Assembly (NCBI GenBank): GCA_030848705.1
Contig: CM061240.1
Location: 17,131,001 to 17,195,000, forward strand
DNA from: Heracleum sosnowskyi
Lineage: Eukaryota > Streptophyta > Magnoliopsida > Apiales > Apiaceae
Length of the DNA stretch: 64,000 nt
Direction of reading: 5' to 3'
The notes below the pieces were generated by a model. It was not told the DNA's origin and searched no databases. It worked only from the letters and a program-made list of their open reading frames with translations. Each line of letters starts with the position of its first letter. Positions within the stretch are counted from its first letter, which is position 1. Both the position numbers and the translations under genes were made by a program. Shown here one piece after another: positions 30,331 through 40,872 of this stretch.

Positions 30331-30824
30331 AGAGTATACCAAGGGAAACAAATAAACTATCAACTATGCCAATGGCGCACAAGTATATATACACGAGGGT
30401 ACTACAGTAAAAACTCAATAAATTAGAGCTACACAGGGGCTAGTGGGGACTACAGCTCCTTACATTAAGTTGATAATTTATAATGTTACTTTTTATTAGC
30501 CCCCACTACAATTCAAAAAACATCTCTTATAATTATTTATGCAATATTTGTAATCTTTCTAATTACAAATTTTAATCTTATTTTTTTTGTTAGTACATAT
30601 TTTAATCTTCTACTTTTATATGAAACATCTATCTTCTTTAAATTTAAAAAAAAATCTTACAATTTAATTAATCCCACATTAAAAAAATTCTTTGAAATCG
30701 ACGGTAAGGATGAGGAAATGGATGGTAAAGATCAGTGATTTGGGGATGGAGGTGGATACGGACGGTGAAGTTGAAACGTAACAGTCATACATGAAAGCTA
30801 GTATCTTGTTAATTTAGAGTCCCG
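30331..30824. other. Upstream DNA of the POB1/LRB-like gene and breakpoint into element T1
   Basis: AT-rich flank. From about 30785 to 30835 it becomes a patchwork: ATGAAAGCTAGTAT at 30790 reappears inside T1 gag at 30947, and TTAATTTAGA occurs twice 20 bases apart. This is the breakpoint where T1 begins without its 5' LTR. Confidence 0.5.
30384..30391 (-). promoter_or_regulatory. Probable TATA box of the POB1/LRB-like gene
   Basis: TATATATA on the minus strand. Without the hAT element it would lie about 150 bases from the ATG at 28851; with the element it lies over 1.5 kb away. The hAT element would therefore be inside the 5' UTR. Inferred from position only. Confidence 0.45.
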
Positions 30825-32615
30825 GTGATTAATTTAGATCTGGCACCAAGAAGAACCAAGAGGGCTAAAGTCCCAAGAGGAGATCCTAGTGTCTTGTTAC
30901 CCCTAGGAGACCCTGATGATCCTACACCACCTTTCACTCAAGACATCATGAAAGCTAGTATATCTAGGAAATTCAAGATGCCAACAATCAAAACTTATGA
31001 TGGAATAGGATATCTCGCAAATCACGTGAGAACTTTCTCTAATGCACTGCTGTTGCAGCCAACCAATGATGCGGTTAAGTGCAGAGCGTTTCCACAAACC
31101 CTAGAGGGCATGGCTCAACGTTGGTACAATCGTTTACCTCCCAATTCTATTGGATCCTTTAAGGAGCTGAGCAAAGCGTTTATCAACCAATTTGTTAGTG
31201 GAAGGGTGCATGAGAAGAGTTCTGCATCACTCATGGGAATCCAGCAAGGAAAGAATGAAGCTTTAAGGGATTATATAAACCGATTCACCCGAGAGGCTCT
31301 GAAAGTCCCGGATTTGGAGGATAAAGTAGCTATGATAGCCCTACAACAAGGAACCACTAATGATCACTTCAAGAGTTCCTTGGCAAAACATCCACCCGAA
31401 AGTATGTTGAAGCTCCAAGATAGAGCCGGAAAGTACATCAAGTGTGAGGAAAGCATGAGGAAGTATGAACCCGCTACTGGTGGAAGTGGAAATTCAAAGA
31501 AAAGAAAGGAGACCCAGGAATTAGATGTTAAGGAAAAGTTTTCTAGAACGTCAAAAGACTCTGATTCTCCACCTAAGAAGAACAATTTTGGGCCAAGGTT
31601 CACGGAGTATGCAAGATTGAACACTCCCAGGAGCCAAATTCTGATGGAAATAGTAAAAGAAGAAGATCTGCGATGGCCGAAGCCATTGAGGACTGACTTG
31701 TCTAAAAGGAATCAGAATCAATTTTGTCGATTCCACAAAGAAGTTGGTCATGACACAGATGATTGCAGACAGTTGAAAGATGAGATTGAGTTTTTGATTT
31801 GAAGAGGAAGACTTAATAAGTTCACTAAAGATGGGAATCAAGGGAGTCAAAGAGGAAACTATGAAAGGAAGGATTATGATAAAAGAGACAATGATCAAGA
31901 TCGTAATCCCAAACCCCGAGGGCCTATCATCAACATGATATTTGGAGGACCAACTGCTGCTGGGTCCTCCCGAAATTCAAGGAAAACTTATTCCCGAGAG
32001 GTAATGACTGTGGTGTGAGAAGCACCGAACCATGCCAAGACTGAAATAGCTACAAGTTTTGATGATTCTGACTTAGAGGGAGTGAAATTTCCCCATCACG
32101 ATCCCCTAGTCATCATATATGTGATAGGCAATTCTGAAACAAAGAAGGTTTTGGTTGACAATAGAGCTTCAGTGGACATCTTGTTCCATGATGCTTTTAT
32201 CAAGATGGGCTATACTGACTCTCAATTGACACCTTCGAATATGCCCATATATGGATTCAATGGAGTGGAAACAAAAGTGGAAGGTACAATCCAACTCCCT
32301 ATGACAATGGGTCAAGGTTCGAAAACGTCTACTCAAATGTTGAACTTCATAGTTATAAAGGCAACCTCAACGTACAATGTGATCCTAGGGAGGACGGGTC
32401 TTCATGCATTTAAGGCTGTAGCCTCGTCTTACCATCTGAAAATCAAGTTCCCAACGAGAAATGGGATTGGTGAGGAACGAGGTGATCAAAAGATGGCTAG
32501 AAGTTGTTATGTAGCTGCGTTAAGGCCTGATGGAGTCGGGGGCAGTTTCTTCCCATTGAAGATATGGACACTAGAGATAATGAAGATAGAACAGGGAAGC
32601 CAGCTGAGGATTTAA
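30825..32615 (+). pseudogene. T1 gag and protease, broken
   Basis: Frame 30825-32615 encodes a retrotransposon-gag domain (MPTIKTYDGIGYLANHV, QRWYNRLPPNSI, FINQFVSGR) and ends near a zinc-knuckle remnant (CRFHKEVGHDTDDC). Two in-frame TGA codons interrupt it, at 31800-31802 (between FLI and RGRLNKF, CGA expected) and 32016-32018. The protease motif downstream reads D-N-R-A-S (32157-32165) where D-x-G is required. The frame is lost near 32540, and RT continues in another. The first codons may be breakpoint sequence rather than true gag start. Confidence 0.85.
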
Positions 32616-33550
32616 TCCCAGTTCCCTTAGTTCCTGGTGAACCAGAAAAGGTCACTTATATTGGAGCGTTGTTACCTGAACCATTAAAGAGCAAGATCAT
32701 ATCTTTTCTTCAAGAAAATAGTGATGTTTTTGCTTGGACAGCTGCCGACATGCCAGAGATTGATCCCCAGTTGATAACACACAAATTGAACGTAGATCCC
32801 GAAAGGAAGACTGTGAAACAGAAGAAGAGAAATTTTGCTCCAGAGAGGCAAGAGGCCATCAAGCAGGAAGTAGATAAGCTTTTGGAAGCCGGGTTTATTG
32901 AAGAAATTCAATTCCCAGAATGGTTGGCTAACCCAGTGATGGTCAAAAAGGCCAATGGAAAATGGAGGATGTGTGTGGACTTCACAGACTTGAATGATGC
33001 ATGTCCTAAGGATTGTTTTCCTTTGCCAAGAATTGATACTCTGATAGATGCCACAGCTGGGCACGAGATGTTAAGCTTCATGGATGGCTTCAGTGGATAT
33101 AACCAAATCAAAATGCACAAATATGACATCTCCAAGGTATCATTCATCACTGACTTTGGTGTTTACTATTATTTGGTTATGGCATTTGGACTTAAGAATG
33201 CAGGAGTAATGTATCAAAGGTTGGTGAACAAAATTTTTGAACACCTGCATGGAAAAACTATAGAAGTCTATGTGGATGACATGTTGGTTAAAATCCTCGA
33301 TAAGGCGGATCATATAAACCATCTACGGGAAGCCTTTGAAGTGCTGAGGCACCATAAAATGATGTTAAATCAAAGCAATCCTAGACATGGAGCCACCATG
33401 GTCCGTCAAGGATGTTCAGAAGCTAACAGGAAGAGTAGCAGCATTAGGAAGATTCATCTCCAAGTCAGGGGAAAAGTGCTTACCTTTCTTCAAAGCACTG
33501 AAAAATATGAAAATTTTTTAGTGGACAACAGAAAGTCAGGAGGCCTTTGA
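32564..33550 (+). pseudogene. T1 reverse transcriptase, internally deleted
   Basis: Encodes the RT entry (FIEEIQFPEWLANPVMVKK), palm (WRMCVDFTDLNDACPKDCFPLP) and the polymerase site VYVDDMLVK. After HKMMLNQ the family's block around KCxFGV...GFLVS is absent, and the sequence resumes out of frame near ILDMEPP. So about 35-40 codons were deleted with a frameshift near 33370. A stop at 33523-33525 interrupts the resumed frame. Non-functional. Confidence 0.8.
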
Positions 33551-33554
33551 GGCC

Positions 33555-35639
33555 TTGAAGAAGTACATGGTTGAGGCACCATTGTTGGCAAAACCAAAAC
33601 TAGGAGAGATTCTCTACTTATACCTGGAAGTTTCTAACACTGCCCTTGGAGCTGTTTTGGTAAGGGAAGAATTGAAAGTTCAGAAGCCCATCTATTACGT
33701 GAGCAAGATTCTACATGGAGCGGAAATAAACTACTCTACGATAGAGAAGTTCGCCTTAGCCCTGATCATGGCCTCAAGAAAGCTACGCCCATACTTCCAG
33801 GCACATAAGATAGAGGTCTTGACCAATCAGCCTCAAAGAAACATCTTGCACAGTCCTCAAGTTAGTGGAAGATTAATCAAATCGGCTATAGAGTTGGGAG
33901 AGTTTGACATCAAGTATAAGCCTCGAATGGCAATAAAAGCTCAAGCACTCGCTGACTTCGTGGTTGAATGCACTATTGACAACCAAGAAGTTGGGGGGCA
34001 GGAAGTAGTATTGGAAGGAAAAGAACAAGAAAAGAAGGATGAAGACATGGTGTCCAAAGAATGTTGGGTATGCACTGAAGCTGGACTTCCCAACAATGAA
34101 CAATGAAGCTGAGTATGAAGCTCTGATAGCTGGCTTAGGACTGACTGGAGCCCTGAGTGGTAAGACTCTTAAAGTATGTGGAGACTCGAGGCTGGTAGTT
34201 TCACAGGTGAATGGAGAATTTGAGGCTAGAGATGAAGTCATGGCTAAGTATCTGAAACTTGTCAAAGCCATCATGACTCAGTTTGATGAATGCTATGTGG
34301 AACACGTTCCAAGGGAAGAAAATATGAAGGCTGACGCCTTGTCTAAATTTGCTTCTTCTGAAATTGAGAACTATGCAGGGAGTGTATACTTCCAAGTCTT
34401 GAAGACCCCAAGCATCAATGGAAAGTTGATAGCACCCATTGATGTGGCTAGTTGTTGGATGGATCCCATCAAATCTCATCTGGAAACTGGTTGGTTACCT
34501 AACGATACTTCAGAAGCACGAAAGATATATGTGAGAGCACTAAGGTATACCTTGGTTGATGGAATCTTATACAAAAAGTCTTTCATTGTCCCCTACTTGA
34601 AGTGTTTGAGACCCCAGGAGGCAGAGTTGGCCCTAAGGGAAGTACATGAGGGAATTTGTGGGCAGCACTTGGGGGGCAGGGCCCTTGCTCATAAAATTAC
34701 TCGTCTAGGTCCCTATTGGGCAACCATACTTACAGATGCTAAAAGTTATGTGAAGAAGTGTGAACGGTGCCAAAAGCATGCACCAGTGGTTAGATAACCA
34801 CCAGAAATGTTGACATCCATAAACTCACCTATTCCATTTTCCACGTGGGGAATGGATATACTTGGACCATTTCCAATGGCAAGTGCGCATAAAAAGTTCT
34901 TGATAGTGGCAATCGACAACTTCACCAAGTGGATTGAGGCAAAACCTTTAGCCAAGATAACCACCAAGCAAGTAATGCAATTCTTCTGGAAGAATGTAAT
35001 ATGCATATACGGGATTCCACGAATCTTGGTCACAGACAATGGAACTCAATTCAACAACGAAGACTTCAAGAAGTATTGTGAGGAGAATGATATTGAGCTA
35101 CGTTTCACTTCTGTTGCTCATCCTCAAGCAAATGGGCAAGCTGAAGTGGCAAATCGAATTATCCTGGATGGACTAAAGAAAAGGGTTGAACGCTCTAGGA
35201 ACACTTGGGTGGACGAATTGCTCCCCATACTGTGGGCATATCGTACTACTTGTAAAGTCACCACTGGAGCAACCCCATTTCTGTTAGCATATGGAGCAGA
35301 AGTAGTGGTTCCAGTGGAGATTACTCACGCATCTCCAAGAGTTGAAGCTTATGAGCCAGAGGCAAATGAAGAAGGAATGAGGCTGGCCTTAGATCTAATT
35401 GATGAAGTTAGAGATGAGGCAAATGCTAAAGTAGTTGAACATGAGAAGAGGGCATCTTTCTACTATAACTTACGGGTTAAAGAGAGATTCTTTCATCAAG
35501 GAGATTTGGTTCTCCGAAAGATTGAGGCATCCGGAGTTGGACAGAAAGGGAAGTTGGCCGAGGCTGCCAAGAAAGCCTCGAAGGGATTGAAGTGCCAAGA
35601 ACATGGCATGCTACAAACTTAAAAGTTTACTATGTTTAG
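33555..35639 (+). pseudogene. T1 RNase H, archaeal-type RNase H and integrase, broken
   Basis: 33555-34106 encodes the first RNase H (LYLEVSNTALGAVL, ILHGAEINYSTIEK). Its frame ends where the start of the second RNase H should be: the segment with the first catalytic Asp (DGAS-type) is deleted. The remainder, NNEAEYEALIAGLGL to KADALSKFAS, is in 34039-34797. Integrase follows: HHCC finger (HEGICGQH...CERCQKHAP), a TAA at 34795-34797, then D in MDILGPF, D in TDNGTQF and E in NGQAEVANR. The C-terminus is shortened and shifted near 35550; the family-like ending RTWHATNLKVYYV reads in another frame to TAG at 35637-35639. Confidence 0.85.
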
Positions 35640-36106
35640 TGTTTCCTAACTGGACTCACTATTAGGACAAGTAGAAATAAGGTCGATGAAACCAATCCGA
35701 GTTTTTAACTCGAGGTAGAAAGTAGAGTATTATGTAAGGGTTGAACCCATTTTCAAAGTTATGATTTTATTCAACATTCTCATATTTTCATGATTCTTTA
35801 TGAGCATCACATATTGATAGACATGCAAAAATCCAGAAATGCAAGGAAATTAAGAGATAATAAATTAAAACTTACAAGAGTTAAGTTATGCCCGAAGGCA
35901 GATATTACATAAATAAAAGCCACATATGGCTATGAAAGAAAAACTACAAAAGCTAAGCTTCTCCTCCTTTGTCACCAGTATCAGCCTCCTCTTCTGAGCT
36001 AGAGTCAGAACCAGAACAAGTGGCTGCAGAATCAATACCAGCTATCTAACCAGGAGGAGAAGAATGTCCGGGATCCAAAATCCTGTCATCTTCATCCATG
36101 TCATCC
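35640..36106 (-). other. T1 region after pol, with shifted tail of the antisense gene
   Basis: No plus-strand gene. On the minus strand the acidic tail expected for the antisense protein (LAGEDDMDEDDRILDPGH... SSSEEEADTGDKGGEA) reads from about 36120 to 35953 in a different frame, with one TAG at 36046-36048. A frameshift near 36120 therefore cut the protein short at 36107. Confidence 0.55.
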
Positions 36107-37798
36107 TCACCGGCCAAGGCCTATAGGAGCATGAGGGCTTGAGAAGTCAGAAAGGATAAGCGAGCCAGAAATCCTCTCCAAAACAGCTGCCAAAGCACCA
36201 TCCCATCCCTTGGTAAACTGAACTGGGAAAAGAAGCTCGTCATGTTTACCAATTAAGTCCTTGTACTCCTGAGAGTCAAGGTACTCATCGATAAAATCAT
36301 CCTTGCTCTTCCTAAGCACAACCAGCTCAGCTTGAGAATCAGCCAACTCCTTCTCTTTCCTAGCCAGGACAGCCTTAAGGGAGCCAACTTCTTCCTGAGA
36401 CTTCTCAAACTTTCTTTGGTTGTCTTTAGAAGATGAGCGCCAAACCTTGTCTTGAAAGAGAGCCCCTTGAAAATTAGCATTAGTCTGCAAATAAAGAACA
36501 AGTCAAAAAAAGAGATTTACAACATATTAAGTTAAACACAAAAGGAAAAAAGAAGAAAAAGGTTACCGCGCCCATGGCCTGAGAACCTGCATGCTCCACT
36601 CCCTCGATAGTAGAGTTGGTGACAAAGTCCTTGTAGTCATAAGGAGTAAGTGAGTGATAGGACCACTCAGCAGCGTGTTTGGACACCCCAACAACAGTGT
36701 CCTTCTTCCTGATACCCCAGTTGGGCCGCCAAACAGAGGCCTTAGATGAGAGAGGAGCCTTAACCTCCTCCACAGAATCCTCATGAGGCCTTAGAAAGGC
36801 TGGGCCATCAAAAGTTGCCCGATGATCTTTTCCTCCCAAACGAGCCCTCTTCATCCTAGCAGCCTCTCCTTCTGCAGGCTCGTTGGTCTTATTTAAAAAG
36901 GCCGCAGCTGCAAAAAACAGATAAGAAAGAAACAATGGGTATAAGAAAATCTTAGATAAGTAAAAGAAATTAAGGAATATGAATTACCCTTGTCTGATAC
37001 TCTCGATAGGCCTAGAGACTTTAGGAGAAACTCGTCCAGGAGCTCCCAAGCCAAGGTGGCATAGTTGTCCTTGGTTAGCTCATCATAGGCATGAGCCTCC
37101 TCATCGGCCAGGACTATGTCATTGGGACTACCGTCCGAGACCCTACTAAACGACCTATGGAACAAGGTACCCCAATCCCCTCCTTCCCAAACTAGATACA
37201 TGAACTCATTTTTCCATTTTGGGTTGTTATCGGGAATGGATTTTGGGTGAAAAATTGAAGGTGTAGAAGCACGATGGTTGAGATAAACCCAACCAGGGAA
37301 GATTGCAGAGCTATTCTTAAATTGAAATATTTTTCTAAATAAAGAAACAGAAAGGGGAAAGTTGTTTTTTAAGCAAAGGACTATGAAACTCATTATTATT
37401 CTCCAAACATTAGGAGGAAGTTGACAAGGATTAATTCGAACATCTGCTAATAGCTTGGGAATGAACTCATGGAAAGGAAACTGAAGTCCTGCAACAATGG
37501 CGTCCTTGTAAATGCACAGAGCATCAGGACGCCAATGGTAGGAACGATCTCCTGGGCCAGCTGGGACAAGTCTTAGGGGGGACTTAAATCTATACATTTT
37601 GTTATAATCCCTAATTTTTTCAACTTCATGAAATTTATTACTACAATCGAAAGAATCTAAGTGAGACACTGAGGGATATTCATCACCACGTTCGCTAATC
37701 ATATCTTGTAGAGACATATATGAAGAGTGAATAGTGATGGTACCTCTCTTAGAAGCTTGGTTCATTTTCTGCAAACGTTGAGTTGCACGATCGGCCAT
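36107..37798 (-). CDS. Antisense accessory gene of T1 (putative gypsy-type transposon / Transposase_28-like protein), three exons
   Basis: Exons 37798-36988, 36907-36567 and 36484-36107 join in frame to 509 codons. Intron 1 (80 bases) has GTAATT...TTTTTTGCAG; intron 2 (82 bases) has GTAACC...TTTATTTGCAG; phases are 1 and 0, and the reading frame holds across both. Exon 1 encodes the helical domain of plant gypsy-type transposon proteins (FPFHEFIPKLLADVRINPCQ, PNVWRIIMSF, GWVYLNHR). Exon 3 has a coiled coil (EEVGSLKAVLARKEKELADS) and the family-typical end YLDSQEYKDL...FTKGWDGAL. Located opposite to pol between pol and the LTR, as are antisense ORFs of other Tat elements. Function unknown. The natural acidic C-terminus is lost by a frameshift near 36120. 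Confidence 0.75.
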
Positions 37799-37803
37799 CG
37801 ATA

Positions 37804-37935
37804 TTCAAATCTTCAAAGATATTTCCCAGAAAACTTCAAATCTTCAAAGATAATTCCGGGAAATCTTCAAATCTTCAAGAAGAAATCCCAGAAATCTTCA
37901 AATCTTCAAGAATAAATCCCAGAAATCTTCAAACG
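37804..37935 (-). repeat. 31-bp tandem repeat in the antisense gene's 5' UTR
   Basis: Four units of about 31 bp, each reading CTTCAAATCTTCAA then a purine-rich AAATCCCAGAAAT-type half on the plus strand, plus a partial fifth, immediately upstream of the minus-strand ATG at 37798. No ATG is created in the leader on the minus strand within the units. Confidence 0.8.
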
Positions 37936-38090
37936 TTGAAGAAAAAACACAGAAAATGATGAATGTGGTCGAAGAAAACTCATCGAAATTCGCCTTACCA
38001 CGGAGAAACTAGAGAGAAGACTAAGGGAAAACTAGAGAAATTTCTGAGAAATGGAAAATGAGAAGTGAAGAGTGAAAGAGAAATCTCACT

Positions 38091-38098
38091 CTTTTATA
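38091..38098 (-). promoter_or_regulatory. TATA box of the antisense gene
   Basis: TATAAAAG on the minus strand, 293 bases upstream of the ATG, followed by a C/T-rich leader (minus strand TCTCTTTCACTCTTCACTTC). This indicates a promoter separate from the LTR. Confidence 0.55.
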
Positions 38099-38302
38099 AC
38101 TAAAGTAGCCGGTCACCCAACTAGTCAAAGGGAAGGGAAACCGTCTACAGCAAGTCGAGGCCCATGATCTCTCATTGGGCCCCTAAAATAAGTCCCAAAG
38201 AAATTGAGGCCCAAAAGAAATAAAATAAGGCCAAAAGAAATTGAGGCCCAACAGAAATAAAATAAGGCCCAAAGAAAGTGAGGCCCAAAAGAAATAGACT
38301 GA

Positions 38303-39180
38303 GGTCGAAAGACCGAGGTCAAAAATATATGAAAGGTTGAGGTCGATTTGTTCGACCTAGAACCAATTTGAGGTCAAAATTTGAGGTCGAGAAAACCTTA
38401 GACTGAGGTCGAAAATATATTAAAAGCTGAGGTCGTTTTATTCGACCTAGGACCAATTTGAGGTCGAAATTTGAGGTCGAGAAAACCTTGGAATGAGGTC
38501 GAAAGACTGAGGTCAAAAATATATGAAAAGCTGAGGTCGTTTTGTTCGACCTAGGACCAATTTGAGGTAGAAAAAACCTTGGAATGAGGTCGAAAGACCG
38601 AGGTCGAAAATATATAAAAAGATGAGGTTGTTTTGTTTGACCTAGGACCAATTTGAGGTCGAAATTTGAGGTCGAGAAAACCTTGGAATGAGGTCGAAAG
38701 ACTGAGGTCGAAAATATATGAAAAGCTGAGGTTGTTTTGTTCGACCTAGAACCAATTTGAGGTCGAAAAAACCTTGGAATGAGGTCGAAAGACTGAGTTC
38801 GAAAATATATGAAAAGTTGAGGTCGTTTTGTTCGACCTAGGACCAATTTGAGGTCGAAATTTGAGGTCTAGAAAACCCTAAATTGAGGTCGAAAGACTGA
38901 GGTCGAAAATGTATGCAAAACTGAGGTCGAATTGTTTGACCTAGGACCAATTTGAGGTCGAAAAAGCCCTAGACTGAGTTTGAAAGACCGAGGTCGAAAA
39001 TACATGGAAAACTGAGGTCGAATCGTTCGACCTGGGACCAACTGAGGTCGAAGACTAAGGTCGAAAGATCGAGGTTGAAAATACATGGAAAACTGAGGTC
39101 GAATTGTTCGACCTTGGACCAACTGAGGTCGAAAATTGAGGTCGAAATTGAGGTCGACAATACCTCAAAATTGAGGTCGA
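38303..39180 (+). repeat. GAGGTCGA tandem array in T1, about nine to ten units
   Basis: Units of about 80-104 bp recur, with the landmark CGACCTAGGACCAATT near 38366, 38456, 38550, 38641, 38745, 38836, 38940, 39031 and 39111. Each unit contains several GAGGTCGA words and one TTCGACC, its inverse, so transcripts can fold. Size differences come from presence or absence of an AAATTTGAGGTCG block. It lies between the antisense promoter and the purine tract. Confidence 0.9.
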
Positions 39181-39310
39181 AAATACCATTTATTTATTTA
39201 TTGGCTTGCAAAAATTCCTAAAAGAAAAAAGTCGAGGAAAAATACACAAATCCAAAAATCCCAAAGCAAGATCAACAATAACTTATGTGAAAAACTCGGA
39301 AAGATTTTCT

Positions 39311-39328
39311 CAAAAGTTGGGGGGCAAA
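39311..39328 (+). other. T1 polypurine tract
   Basis: AAAAGTTGGGGGGCAAA-type tract directly before TGATAT, the start of the 3' LTR; the usual form in Tat elements. Confidence 0.75.
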
Positions 39329-39885
39329 TGATATGGGCTGAAAAATAACCCTAGAAGTACAATTAATGATGTATTAATTAGACCTAGATTGGTCCAAGAA
39401 TACAGCCCGATAAACAAGGCCCGAAACCCTAATTATTTATTAATTTCGTAATTAGTAAATATGGAAAATATACAGCTCATAAAAAGACTCCAAAGTGTGA
39501 TAAAAATCACCGAAAAGTCTGTCTCCTGCAAAGAAGGATCAAGAATCTCAATCAAAGGAAATAACTAGTCACAGTCCTTATCCTACGATAAGGAAAAGAC
39601 TTGCCCACCAAGGAATACAATTCTTATCCACCGTCAAGAAGGAGACTTATTCGCTAAGTCTCCCAAACATACCCTAAATACAAGGATGCTAACGCCTATA
39701 TAAGGACCTTGATCCTTCAATCAGAACTACGTTTTTGGCTTGATTCTCAATTACGAATTGAGATACGTAGGCATCATGTGAGGACAGATTAAGTCACGAA
39801 ACACGAGAACAACCATTAAAGCTCGAAAACTCTTAAACTCTGGCAGTAAATTTACAATTACGTTTTTTATTCCATAACAATATCA
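39329..39885 (+). repeat. T1 3' LTR
   Basis: Starts TGATATGGGC and, by its matching inverted end ATATCA, ends at 39885; a second ATATCA at 39929-39934 is an alternative end. A TATATAAG core promoter lies at 39697-39704 and an ACGTAGGC word near 39766, as in other Tat LTRs. No 5' partner in the window. The 33 bases from 39881 recur at 39930 with one change. Confidence 0.7.
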
Positions 39886-39964
39886 TAACGGTTACATTTA
39901 ATATAAAAATTACTTGTACGACAAATATATATCATAATGGTTACATTTAATATAAAAATTACAC

Positions 39965-40620
39965 GTATGCAAAATATTGGTGAAATGCATATACAAAAGA
40001 TAAAAAAAATTTCTATAGAATATATAAAGTAAGTAACCTGGAAAAATTATTTCATCCAAATCTTTTTATTATATATAAGTCGGTAAAATATACCTAGTCA
40101 TACCTTTATAAAAGATTATTAAAATTTGTTAATGCTAACATATAAATTAAATATATAAAATATATCATCATTTTTATGCGAGTAACTTCTAGAATTCTCA
40201 ACATGGTTCCAATTCCCCTCTATATGACTACATCTCATATCATCAGCTTTTTCTTTCTTTAAACTTTTTTTGTTTAAAAATTACAAAAAAAGAAAATTAA
40301 AAAAACTATAAATCAATAATTGTAAATTTTAACATTAAAAAATTAAAAGTACCGTATACGTAATATTGGTGAGATGCTCTATTACAAAAGATAAAGAAAT
40401 ATGTATACATCAAGTAAAGTAAATCTTTTGGCAAAATCATTTCATCCAAATTTTTTTATTATATATAGGATAATAAAACATAATGTTCGATATAATTATA
40501 AACATTATTAAATTTTCTTTTATACAATTTCATCATTAATATATATTACATTTGTATTCGAGCACCTTCTGGAATTATCAAGATGTTTCCAAATACCTCT
40601 ATATGACTATATCTTATCAC
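39965..40620. repeat. Diverged tandem duplication, about 390-bp period, upstream of gene copy B
   Basis: The stretch at about 39965-40240 and that at about 40354-40620 share the same order of landmarks: TATTGGTGA..ATGC, ACAAAAGATAAA, TCATTTCATCCAAAT followed by TTTTTATTATATATA, then CTCTATATGACTA. They differ by many substitutions and indels. Each copy contains a TATTATATATA word that could be a TATA box. No coding capacity seen. Confidence 0.75.
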
Positions 40621-40872
40621 GCCCCCCTTTTTCATTTTTCACTCAGTTAATTCATACCATTAGTGGTATCTCTCTTTCTTTCTTCAAATTTCTCTCATAA
40701 TCTTTCGTTAAAATCGATATATCCACTAAATTTTTTCATTTATACACAACGACGACTCTTTCATTATTGTGATGATGTATCAACACCATCATCAATAAAA
40801 GATCATTTAACATCAAATCGAAGTATTACTTATTCATGACTCCCGCTCAATTTGCTTATTTTTGCATCAGTC

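Larger units (their letters stand above)
30812..39885 (+). mobile_element. Ty3/gypsy Tat-lineage element T1, 5'-truncated and degraded
   Basis: Gag-pol on the plus strand (30825-35639) includes a second, archaeal-type RNase H (NNEAEYEALIAGL, then HVPREENMKADALS), the marker of the Tat clade. Then come an antisense gene, a long tandem repeat, a G-rich purine tract and a 557-bp LTR. The 5' LTR, primer site and gag start are missing. Tat elements such as Retand are known to carry extra ORFs and tandem repeats between pol and the 3' LTR, as here. Confidence 0.85.

Noticed and set aside
38319..39160. Minus-strand ORFs of 63-175 codons in the GAGGTCGA array
   Set aside because: Repetitive translation of the tandem repeat (FDLxxRFF-like periodicity); no start context or coding signal.
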